From contig JAEUQL010000299.1 of NCBI GenBank assembly GCA_016789295.1, positions 1 to 5,291 on the forward strand: a stretch of DNA of 5,291 nucleotides, in the 5' to 3' direction. A model generated the notes under the pieces. It was given only the letters and a program-made list of their open reading frames with translations, made no database searches and had not been told where the DNA came from. Within the stretch, counting starts at the first letter, position 1. Each line of letters starts with the position of its first letter. The position numbers were made by a program, and so were the translations under genes. Shown here piece after piece: positions 1 through 5,291 of the stretch. Source of the stretch: Blastocatellia bacterium (GTDB lineage: Bacteria; Acidobacteriota; Blastocatellia; Chloracidobacteriales; JADJPF01).

Positions 1-582
1 AAAAGAAGCTTTAGACATCTTTGCCAAAAGACTCTCTTTAACCTTCGAAGAAGGCTTTCTTGCCTCAAGAGCAAAACCAAGATCTGACACTACAGCACTG
101 AAATCTTCTACTTCTCTCACACAGTCTCTGCAGCTTTGCATATGTCTTTCAAGCCCTGCCTTCTCTTGTCGAGAAAGAACATCCAGAGCATACAAAGCCG
201 TAAAGTCAGCGTAGTATTGATGATCATTATTGGTATTTTTAATCTCTTGCAAGCAACTAGCTAGATCTGTTGAGGAGACAACCAGAATATTTACTTCTTC
301 TGAGACAGAACAGATGTTGAGTAACTGGTCTGGGTGGATGTGACAGTAGTAATCACCTTTTGAAAAAACTTTTTCACCTATACGGCACTCACCACCCAAA
401 ACTAGTACTTGAATCCTCTTAGGATCTTCAATAAAAAGATCTATTCCCGATCTAAGATTAAGCTGTGTTGTTACAGTCTCAAAGTTGCGATTTTCAAAAA
501 GCTTTTTTAGTGCCACTTTTTCAGAGAACTTTATCAACTTTCCCTGATCATAGCGAATTATGGTGTAACCCAAGCTGTTCAT
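1..582 (-). CDS. Probable anti-sigma factor: N-terminal cupin-like domain plus zinc-finger (ZAS) motif, C-terminus cut by window edge
   Basis: Translating the minus strand from the ATG at 582-580 gives 194 codons with no stop to the window edge, so the C-terminus is missing. Residues about 40-104 look like a small beta-barrel of the cupin type (strands around IQVLVLGGECRIG, KGDYYCHIHP and VNILVV), although the classic HxH...E metal motif is not evident. Residues about 120-190 match a zinc-binding anti-sigma domain: H120, then H147-x3-C151-x2-C154 (HMQSCRDC), preceded by ADFTALYALDVLS, the helix typical of RskA/ChrR-like proteins. Such proteins hold an ECF sigma factor inactive at the membrane or in the cytoplasm until a signal arrives. 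The gene lies 63 bp behind the sigma gene on the same strand, so co-transcription and pairing are inferred. Four more cysteines (66, 80, 91, 110) sit in or next to the cupin-like part. Whether a membrane segment or second cupin follows cannot be seen. The anti-sigma role is fairly sure; the cupin assignment is moderate. Confidence 0.75.
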   Translation of the reverse strand, partial: MNSLGYTIIRYDQGKLIKFSEKVALKKLFENRNFETVTTQLNLRSGIDLFIEDPKRIQVLVLGGECRIGEKVFSKGDYYCHIHPDQLLNICSVSEEVNILVVSSTDLASCLQEIKNTNNDHQYYADFTALYALDVLSRQEKAGLERHMQSCRDCVREVEDFSAVVSDLGFALEARKPSSKVKESLLAKMSKASF

Positions 583-620
583 ATTTAGACTTTCATATCT
601 TTCTTCTTGATTAGAACTAC

Positions 621-635
621 GGGCTAAACAAGCCC
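621..635 (-). other. Small hairpin between sigma and anti-sigma genes
   Basis: GGGCT (621-625) and AGCCC (631-635) form a perfect 5-bp stem with a 5-base loop in the 63-bp gap between the sigma stop codon and the anti-sigma start. No U-run follows in the direction of transcription, so it is not a standard terminator. It could tune the relative expression of the two genes or stabilise mRNA, but a stem this short may be chance. Confidence 0.2.
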
Positions 636-645
636 TAGAGAATAA

Positions 646-1197
646 CTACCCACTGTAAGAACTCAAAAAATTTCTTAGCCTCATCATAGCAAACCTCATT
701 CTAGTCTTTACAGTTCCAAGCGGTTGATTGAGTCTTTCAGCTATTTCTGTATGACTCAAACCGTAATAGTAAGCAAGTTCTATGACCTCTCGCTGTTCTG
801 GTTGGAGACGATTGAGTGCTTGGCGAACTACCTTTTGTCGCTCTTTGATGGCTATATCCTCTTCTGGCCCATCTCTAACCTCTATTTTATCTTCTATAGC
901 CTCAAAAGGCTTTAAGGGAGAATCTCTCTTAAGAATCCTAAAACGGTCTATCGCTCTGGAACGAGCTATGAGCATCAGCCAGGACATAGGATTGCCGCGT
1001 GCCCTGTCATATGACAAAGCACTATTCCAAACTTGCATATAGACGTCAACTACTACTTCTTCAGCAACTGAAACATCCCCAAGGATCTTGAACAAAAGGC
1101 TGAATACAAAGTGTGATGTAGCTTCATAGAAAGCGTCTAAAGCTAGCTGGTCTTTCTCTGCAACTCTCCTAATTAGTACTTCCAGATCGGAACTCAT
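646..1197 (-). CDS. ECF-family RNA polymerase sigma factor
   Basis: This is a 183-residue group 4 (extracytoplasmic function) sigma factor that would direct RNA polymerase to a stress- or envelope-responsive set of promoters. Region 2 spans about residues 22-88, including the -10 binding segment ending GNPMSWLMLIARSRAIDRFR. Region 4 spans about 124-178, with the helix-turn-helix around LSHTEIAERLNQPLGTVKTR that reads the -35 element. The linker (about 90-120) is acidic and variable, and region 3 is absent, as expected for ECF factors. The size and the IARSRAIDRFR/GTVKTRMRFAMMRLR signatures resemble SigK-like ECF factors paired with zinc-containing anti-sigma proteins. I chose ATG at 1197 because the family homology begins just after it. 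The frame stays open upstream, and a TTG at 1215 would add six residues (MCADCT) with a CxxC; neither start has a clear Shine-Dalgarno. The next gene on the strand is the probable anti-sigma factor. Confidence 0.93.
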   Translation of the reverse strand: MSSDLEVLIRRVAEKDQLALDAFYEATSHFVFSLLFKILGDVSVAEEVVVDVYMQVWNSALSYDRARGNPMSWLMLIARSRAIDRFRILKRDSPLKPFEAIEDKIEVRDGPEEDIAIKERQKVVRQALNRLQPEQREVIELAYYYGLSHTEIAERLNQPLGTVKTRMRFAMMRLRNFLSSYSG

Positions 1198-1234
1198 AGT
1201 ACAGTCGGCACACAACGCACCGCTTTTACGAAAA

Positions 1235-1274
1235 ATTCTAACAGAAAAATGTTTTTGTTCTCTTGCTCTGTCAA
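1235..1274 (-). promoter_or_regulatory. Candidate promoter(s) of the sigma/anti-sigma operon
   Basis: Read on the minus strand, a perfect TTGACA lies at 1274-1269 and is followed after 17 bp by CATTTT (1251-1246), a poor -10. Slightly downstream, TGTTAGAAT (1243-1235) is a good extended -10 element with one mismatch to TATAAT. Either could give a transcript starting around 1228-1240, just ahead of the sigma gene. I could not find a convincing ECF-type GGAAC/CGT pair, so autoregulation by the sigma factor is neither supported nor excluded. Confidence 0.4.
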
Positions 1275-1695
1275 TACTAATCTATTGGAAAGACACAAGG
1301 AAACTGATTTTCCGATCCGTCAACATAAAAGTGTTGCTCGGTTCTTAGTTACGAAAAAGCTCTGCAAAACGGATTTCAAATCTTGGAAGAAATATGCCCA
1401 AAAAGATAAAAAAATAGCAAGAAATAGAATTGTTTAACTTTTGCTACCTTTAACTTATAGAAGACTAAAGGGTTAAATTCAGATTGCCAAATTGCTACTT
1501 TTTCCCCCAAAGCCTGATCTAGCTCAACAGTTGGGTTTTAATAGCGTATTTTTATATTATTAAGTAAGCTGCTATAAGTTAGTTTAACAGTAAAAACGTC
1601 TCCAATTAGGCTCTTCCACCATTGCTACAGTAAATATATACCAGCCTCTTCCAAAACCTTCTGTTCAAAACTAGCCTGTATCAGGAAATTTCTTC
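1275..1695. other. AT-rich intergenic region without a convincing gene
   Basis: No ORF here has both a ribosome binding site and a recognisable product. The stretch contains several short repeats: TTACGAAAAA at 1349-1358 (also at 1226-1235 by the sigma start), TTTAACTT at 1433-1440 and 1449-1456, TTGCTAC at 1441-1447, 1492-1498 and 1622-1628, and a perfect 10-bp inverted repeat TAACTTATAG (1451-1460) with CTATAAGTTA (1572-1581). A weak plus-strand promoter-like pair (TTGGGT at 1531-1536, TATATT at 1553-1558) is also present. In DNA this rich in A and T, some of these will be chance. The region probably holds regulatory sites for the two divergent operons, but no function can be assigned. Confidence 0.5.
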
Positions 1696-1725
1696 TTGCA
1701 CGCTTTTGTCTATTTATTGTATACC
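1696..1725 (+). promoter_or_regulatory. Candidate promoter of the tetR-hydroxylase operon
   Basis: TTGCAC (1696-1701) and TATACC (1720-1725), spaced by 18 bp, make a moderate sigma-70 type promoter 45-75 bp ahead of the TetR gene. The -10 hexamer lies inside the palindrome at 1716-1743, so a bound repressor would block polymerase. The hexamers match consensus only partly, at three and four of six positions. Confidence 0.45.
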
Positions 1726-1743
1726 TACTGGTAAGTATTCAAT
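1716..1743. promoter_or_regulatory. 28-bp palindromic operator, probable TetR-family binding site
   Basis: The left half ATTGTATACCTACT mirrors the right half GGTAAGTATTCAAT: 11 of 14 positions are complementary across a centre between 1729 and 1730. The inner 18 bp, ATACCTACTGGTAAGTAT, has the form ATAC-n-TAC-nn-GTA-n-GTAT, similar in length and pattern to known operators of TetR-family repressors. The site covers the likely -10 box and ends 26 bp before the TetR start codon. The simplest reading is autorepression of tetR together with the downstream hydroxylase. That this protein binds this site is inference from position and symmetry. Confidence 0.65.
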
Positions 1744-1769
1744 CTCAATAAAAAGAATCCCAAAAAGTT

Positions 1770-2384
1770 ATGGCAAGAGAACAGTTGACCACAGCAGAGA
1801 CAAGAGCACACATCCTTGACATAGCACGCAAGCAGTTTTTTAAGCGGGGTTATTCGGGTGTTTCGATAAACGAGATAGTAGAAGCTCTCAATGTTACCAA
1901 ACCGACTGTCTACTACCATTTCAAAAACAAAGCTGGACTGTTTGCAGCACTTGTTGAAGATGCTTACAGTTGCTGTTTTGAGCAACGCAAGCGTGCAGTA
2001 GATGAGCAGTCACCAGCAGCAGAGCAGGTTTTTCAGGTAATAGCTGCAGACTTTGCCTTCTGTCTTGCACACCCAGACCTTGTCAGGTTTGTACTTGCAT
2101 TAACATTTGCATTACCAGAGGAAAGACCTGTAGATGTACGCGAGTTTCACAAAAGAGACTATGAGTTTTTCCTGAAAATAGTTGAAAGAGGCATAGAACG
2201 GGGCGAGTTCCATTGCATAGACGCCACTGAAGCGGCCATCACTCTACAAGGACTCATTGCTATTAACATTATGTCTTTTCTGCAAATGGATCAGACACCA
2301 GAATTTCTTTCAAGCGAGCGGGCACGTCTTCTTTCAAGGGTTCTTTTAAATGGAATAGAGAAGAAACCAGAAAACACTAAGTGA
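1770..2384 (+). CDS. TetR-family transcriptional regulator
   Basis: This is a 204-residue protein, normal for TetR-family one-component regulators, which bind DNA as dimers and let go when a small ligand occupies the C-terminal domain. The N-terminal DNA-binding domain spans about residues 10-60 (ILDIARKQFFKRGYSGVSI, then the helix-turn-helix EIVEALNVTKPTVYYHF, then KNKAGLFAALVEDAY) and is a textbook match. The remaining all-helical part, about 65-195, is the variable ligand-binding and dimerisation domain, so the ligand cannot be read from it. Neighbouring cysteines occur at 68-69. The start ATG has only a weak AAAAAG ahead of it. A palindromic operator overlaps the promoter just upstream, which suggests autorepression. 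The hydroxylase gene follows after 37 bp with no terminator between, so the enzyme is its probable target and a lipid or lipid-like compound a reasonable but unproven ligand. Confidence 0.95.
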   Translation: MAREQLTTAETRAHILDIARKQFFKRGYSGVSINEIVEALNVTKPTVYYHFKNKAGLFAALVEDAYSCCFEQRKRAVDEQSPAAEQVFQVIAADFAFCLAHPDLVRFVLALTFALPEERPVDVREFHKRDYEFFLKIVERGIERGEFHCIDATEAAITLQGLIAINIMSFLQMDQTPEFLSSERARLLSRVLLNGIEKKPENTK

Positions 2385-2407
2385 GCATCGCATAGAAAAT
2401 CAGATAT

Positions 2408-2412
2408 GGGGG
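2408..2412 (+). promoter_or_regulatory. Possible ribosome binding site of the hydroxylase gene
   Basis: GGGGG lies 9 bp before the ATG at 2422, and the purine run AAAGAAA sits closer to the start. The G-run supports this start, although it is not a perfect AGGAGG. An ATG inside the same stretch (2406) is in a different frame and not used for this product. Confidence 0.35.
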
Positions 2413-2421
2413 TTAAAGAAA

Positions 2422-3168
2422 ATGGCCAAGTTTGGTTGGAAACAGTTTGTACCAGTCTACTTTTTTACATCAGTGAGTCTAATACTAGTTACAACAGCAT
2501 TTCTGTTGACAGAAATAAGCCTTATGAAAGCTCTAATACTTACAGTTGCTGGATTTATCAGTTGGAGCTTTGTTGAATATGTGTTACATCGTTTTATCTT
2601 TCACTACGAAGCAAAGGCGAAGTGGGCAAAGAAACTCATATATAGAATGCATCTTGAACACCACGACTATCCAAAAGAGATAGATCAGCTATTTTCTGGC
2701 CTTGGAACAAGTATCCCTATAGCTTCACTCTACTACCTGTTGGTTCTGTTTTTTGTTGGCTACAATGGTGCAGCATTTATGTTTACAGGTCTGATTATAG
2801 GTTACTTTCTTTATGAGTTTCTTCACTATTCTGCTCACCACCGAGCACCAAAAATGCGATTCTTACAATACCTAAAACGATATCATATGTTACATCATCA
2901 TCTAGAAGCTAACATGCGCTATGGTGTTACTTCACCTGTCATAGACTACCTTTTTGGCACATTCGGCCCTGCGGTTCGTAAGCGCGATGCTTTGATGATG
3001 GCACCAAAGTTGGCTTCGAAAGTTGCTGTTAAAGTAGCTGCAAAAGTAGCCAACAAGTTAGAGTTAGGTTCCGAAATGGCATCTGAGATAGCAGCAGAAT
3101 TGACTAAAGAACTAAAATCAGAGCTAGAAAAAAGCGGAGTTGCTGCAAAAACTTTAACCAATAGTTAA
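2422..3168 (+). CDS. Membrane fatty-acid hydroxylase / sterol desaturase family protein with repetitive charged C-terminal tail
   Basis: This is a 248-residue integral membrane metalloenzyme of the fatty acid hydroxylase superfamily (PF04116-like), expected to bind two metal ions and hydroxylate a lipid at the membrane. The histidine clusters are all present: HRFIFH (56-61), HLEHH (77-81), HYSAHH (135-140) and HMLHHH (155-160), followed by YGVTSPVIDYLFGT (167-180), the hallmark end of the fatty acid 2-hydroxylase (Scs7/FA2H) type. Hydrophobic segments at about 11-30, 36-55, 95-113 and 117-134 are likely membrane spans. Carotenoid hydroxylases are related, but the YGVTSP...FGT ending favours a fatty acyl or sphingolipid-like substrate; the true substrate is unknown. 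After the catalytic domain there is an extra tail of about 65 residues, with lysine every fourth residue (196-212) and then glutamate every fourth residue (214-234). The gene is the second in a likely operon with the TetR regulator and is closed by a terminator. Confidence 0.9.
   Translation: MAKFGWKQFVPVYFFTSVSLILVTTAFLLTEISLMKALILTVAGFISWSFVEYVLHRFIFHYEAKAKWAKKLIYRMHLEHHDYPKEIDQLFSGLGTSIPIASLYYLLVLFFVGYNGAAFMFTGLIIGYFLYEFLHYSAHHRAPKMRFLQYLKRYHMLHHHLEANMRYGVTSPVIDYLFGTFGPAVRKRDALMMAPKLASKVAVKVAAKVANKLELGSEMASEIAAELTKELKSELEKSGVAAKTLTNS
3007..3132 (+). repeat. Degenerate 12-bp coding repeats giving four-residue K- then E-led tetrads
   Basis: Inside the hydroxylase gene, successive 12-base units encode KLAS, KVAV, KVAA, KVAN, then KL, then ELGS, EMAS, EIAA, ELTK, ELKS, ELEK (residues 196-237). 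At each unit the first residue is Lys (196, 200, 204, 208, 212) or Glu (214, 218, 222, 226, 230, 234), and the second is an aliphatic residue or Met. At DNA level the units differ in third positions and elsewhere, so this is an old or selected repeat and not a recent identical expansion. Predicted structure is helix, possibly two helices of opposite charge separated near 213-217. Confidence 0.8.
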
Positions 3169-3222
3169 ATATAGTAATTGGTTAGTCAGTTCTTCATAAC
3201 CTAAAAACAGATAAAAACCAGA

Positions 3223-3264
3223 AAAAGCTACAAAGAGTGTGCTCTTTGTGGCTTTTCTATTTTT
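3223..3264 (+). terminator. Intrinsic terminator after the hydroxylase gene
   Basis: The arm AAAAGCTACAAAGAG (3223-3237) pairs along all 15 bases, with one G-T wobble, with CTCTTTGTGGCTTTT (3242-3256) around a TGTG loop. It is followed by CTATTTTT, giving a U-rich tail. It lies 55 bp after the hydroxylase stop codon and separates that operon from leuS, which therefore needs its own promoter. Confidence 0.9.
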
Positions 3265-3318
3265 AAGAACACATGTTAAAGTTACAGACTTATTTTAAAC
3301 AGTACAAAGTGAAGATTC

Positions 3319-3324
3319 AGAAGG
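3319..3324 (+). promoter_or_regulatory. Ribosome binding site of leuS
   Basis: AGAAGG ends 4 bp before the ATG at 3329, a slightly short but usable spacing. It supports this start, which also matches the usual beginning of LeuRS proteins (YNPKEIEPKWQ). Only about 64 bp separate the terminator from the start codon; no strong promoter hexamers stand out there, and there is no room for a T-box leader. Confidence 0.6.
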
Positions 3325-3328
3325 CTCT

Positions 3329-5291
3329 ATGACTAGAAAGTATAATCCCAAAGAGATAGAACCCAAGTGGCAAGACCGGTGGGAACAAGACCGTATCTAC
3401 AAAGTAGATGATAATCCTAACAAACCAAAGTGGTATTTTCTCACTATGTTTCCTTATCCAAGTGGACGCCTCCACATTGGACATTGGTTTATGTATGCTC
3501 CACCAGACGCAAAAGCTAGATACCTGAGAATGAAGGGACAGAATGTCTTTTTCCCTATGGGTTTTGATGCTTTTGGCTTGCCAGCCGAAAATGCAGCAAT
3601 CAAGCACAACCTCAATCCAGCCAAGTGGACGATTGACAACATGGCCTACATGCGCAAGGAGTTTCGCACAATGGGGGCAAGTTATGCTTGGTCAAATGAG
3701 GTTATCACATGTGATCCGAAATACTATAAATGGACACAGTGGCTGTTTATACAGTTCTTTAAACAAGGTCTTGCTTACAGGAAGAAGGCCCCTGTAGATT
3801 GGTGTCCAAAATGCAATACTTCCCTTGCACGTGAGCAAGTGAAAGGGGAAGACCGTATTTGTGATCGATGTCAAACACCTGTAACTAAAAAAGACCTCGA
3901 TCAATGGCTTTTTCGCATCACAAAATATGCTGATGAATTGCTAGATTTTTCCAAGATCGAATGGCCAGAGCGTGTTCGTACACTTCAAACCGAATGGATA
4001 GGCAGAAGTGAAGGAGCAGAGATAACTTTTGAAGTCGATTCACCAGTAAAACAGTCAATAACTGTTTTTACCACACGACCTGACACTCTTTTTGGTGCAA
4101 CTTCACTCATCATCGCCCCTGAACACCCTTTTGTAGAGCAGATAACATCTACAGAACAACGACAGGCTGTTGAAGACTACATCAACCAGACCAAGCGTGT
4201 TACCGAAATCGACCGTCTTGCAACGACCCGTGAGAAAACGGGTGTATGGACAGGTGCTCATGCTGTTCATCCCTTCACCAAGGCAAAGATTCAGATATGG
4301 ATTGCCGATTATGTACTGATGAACTACGGCACTGGAGCAATAATGTCTGTGCCTGCACACGATGAACGCGACTTTGCTTTTGCCAAAAAGTATAATCTGC
4401 CGATTCCAGTAGTTATAGAGCCACCAAACTGGGATGGTTCAGCACTTGATGAAGCTTACACAGGAGAAGGTAAGCTCATAAACTCCACTCAATTTGATGG
4501 CAAAAGCAGTGAAGAAGGCAAAAAAGCAGTTACTCAAGCACTTGAAGAACTTGGTCAAGGACGAGCAGCAATCACATATCGTCTTCATGACTGGTTGATC
4601 AGTCGTCAACGTTACTGGGGTGCACCTATCCCAATGGTTCATTGTAGAGAGTGTGGTACTGTACCGGTTCCAGAAGAACAACTCCCCGTCCTTCTACCAG
4701 AAGTGGTCGAATTCTTGCCCACTGGTGAATCTCCTCTCAAGCTCAACAAAGAGTTTCGTATTACCGATTGTCCAGAATGTGGCGGTGAAGCCGAAAGAGA
4801 TACAGACACAATGGACACTTTTGTTGACTCCTCCTGGTATTGGTTCCGCTATCTGAATCCAGAAAAAGCCGATGGATGGATAGATACAGAGAAAGCCGTA
4901 GAATGGCTTCCAGTAGACGAGTATGCAGGAGGCATAGAGCATGCAACCATGCACCTGCTTTATGCAAGATTTTTCACAAAAGCACTTCGAGACATGGGCT
5001 TTGTCAATCACGGCGAGCCTTTCACAAGGCTCTTTAATCAAGGACTGATGCTTGGCGAAGATGGCTTCAAGATGAGCAAGTCAAGAGGCAATGTGATCGA
5101 TCCAGACAGTCAGGTTGAGATCTACGGAGCCGATGTCTTTCGAACCTACTTGATGTTTATAGGGCCTTGGGAGTCTGGAGGTCCTTGGTCAGGACAAGGG
5201 ATTGAAGGTGTTGTCAGGTTCTATCGCAAAGTATGGAACTTCATTCTTGAACCAGCAGAACAGTCAAACGCAGAAGCAACGCAAGAAGAGA
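3329..5291 (+). CDS. leuS: Leucyl-tRNA synthetase, C-terminus cut by window edge
   Basis: This is a class I aminoacyl-tRNA synthetase that charges tRNA-Leu with leucine in the cytoplasm. The window holds 654 complete codons of a protein usually 800-870 residues long. The catalytic HIGH motif is at 49-52 and KMSKS at 581-585. The first zinc-ribbon-like site is C159-P-K-C162 with C178-D-R-C181. The CP1 editing domain, which removes mischarged amino acids, shows its threonine-rich TTRPDTLFGA (248-257) and HDERDFAFA (344-352) motifs. A second set of cysteine pairs lies at 439/442 and 481/484. WLISRQRYWGAPIP (around 425) and DTMDTFVDSSWYWFRY are further LeuRS hallmarks. QGLMLGEDGFKMSKS runs straight into the signature loop, so the leucine-specific insertion seen before KMSKS in E. 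coli is absent, as in Bacillus-type enzymes. The anticodon-binding domain has only just begun. It is downstream of a strong terminator and functionally unrelated to the preceding operon. Confidence 0.98.
   Translation, partial: MTRKYNPKEIEPKWQDRWEQDRIYKVDDNPNKPKWYFLTMFPYPSGRLHIGHWFMYAPPDAKARYLRMKGQNVFFPMGFDAFGLPAENAAIKHNLNPAKWTIDNMAYMRKEFRTMGASYAWSNEVITCDPKYYKWTQWLFIQFFKQGLAYRKKAPVDWCPKCNTSLAREQVKGEDRICDRCQTPVTKKDLDQWLFRITKYADELLDFSKIEWPERVRTLQTEWIGRSEGAEITFEVDSPVKQSITVFTTRPDTLFGATSLIIAPEHPFVEQITSTEQRQAVEDYINQTKRVTEIDRLATTREKTGVWTGAHAVHPFTKAKIQIWIADYVLMNYGTGAIMSVPAHDERDFAFAKKYNLPIPVVIEPPNWDGSALDEAYTGEGKLINSTQFDGKSSEEGKKAVTQALEELGQGRAAITYRLHDWLISRQRYWGAPIPMVHCRECGTVPVPEEQLPVLLPEVVEFLPTGESPLKLNKEFRITDCPECGGEAERDTDTMDTFVDSSWYWFRYLNPEKADGWIDTEKAVEWLPVDEYAGGIEHATMHLLYARFFTKALRDMGFVNHGEPFTRLFNQGLMLGEDGFKMSKSRGNVIDPDSQVEIYGADVFRTYLMFIGPWESGGPWSGQGIEGVVRFYRKVWNFILEPAEQSNAEATQEE

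Noticed and set aside
1249..1437. 62-codon lysine-rich ORF on the plus strand in the intergenic region
   Set aside because: It has no ribosome binding site, its start overlaps the likely sigma promoter, it shows no recognisable domain, and its composition reflects local AT-rich DNA.
1725..1985. 86-codon minus-strand ORF overlapping the start of the TetR gene
   Set aside because: It lies opposite a well-supported TetR DNA-binding domain and over its operator, with no family resemblance; it is a shadow of the real gene.
2422..3168. Assignment as a beta-carotene hydroxylase (CrtZ)
   Set aside because: The histidine clusters are shared by both groups, but the YGVTSPxxDxxFGT ending fits the fatty acid 2-hydroxylase type better, and there are no carotenoid genes nearby.
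3265..3328. T-box or other leader regulating leuS
   Set aside because: Only about 64 bp lie between the terminator and the start codon, and no T-box sequence or antiterminator structure is visible. The hairpin at 3223-3264 is better explained as the end of the preceding operon.
4694..5041. 115-codon minus-strand ORF within leuS
   Set aside because: It is antisense to conserved LeuRS catalytic sequence, and the protein looks like reverse-frame noise.

Overview
The window looks like ordinary bacterial chromosome, moderately AT-rich and using the standard genetic code. It holds two regulatory units facing away from each other and the start of a housekeeping gene. The leucyl-tRNA synthetase resembles, from memory, those of Chloroflexota, and a sigma factor paired with a cupin/zinc-finger anti-sigma factor would fit such an organism. 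No database search was possible, so this taxonomic guess is weak.

Layout. On the minus strand, an ECF-type RNA polymerase sigma factor (start near 1197, stop at 646) is followed 63 bp later by the gene for its likely anti-sigma factor, which runs off the left edge of the window (582 to 1). The anti-sigma protein has a cupin-like N-terminal domain followed by a zinc-binding anti-sigma (ZAS) motif, the reverse of the domain order in ChrR. About 570 bp of AT-rich DNA without a convincing gene separates this unit from the plus-strand unit. That region contains a probable promoter for the sigma operon and a promoter plus 28-bp imperfect palindrome just before a TetR-family regulator gene.

On the plus strand, the TetR regulator (1770-2384) is followed after 37 bp by a membrane-bound fatty-acid hydroxylase/sterol desaturase-type enzyme (2422-3168), ending at a strong intrinsic terminator (3223-3264). 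The likely arrangement is a self-repressed two-gene operon in which the regulator controls a lipid-modifying enzyme. The enzyme has an unusual C-terminal extension made of four-residue repeats, first lysine-led and then glutamate-led. After the terminator, leuS starts at 3329 and runs off the right edge (654 complete codons present).

The most noteworthy items are the charge-segregated tetrad-repeat tail on the hydroxylase, the cupin-first anti-sigma factor, and the palindromic operator overlapping the tetR promoter. I see no mobile element, CRISPR array, tRNA or rRNA.
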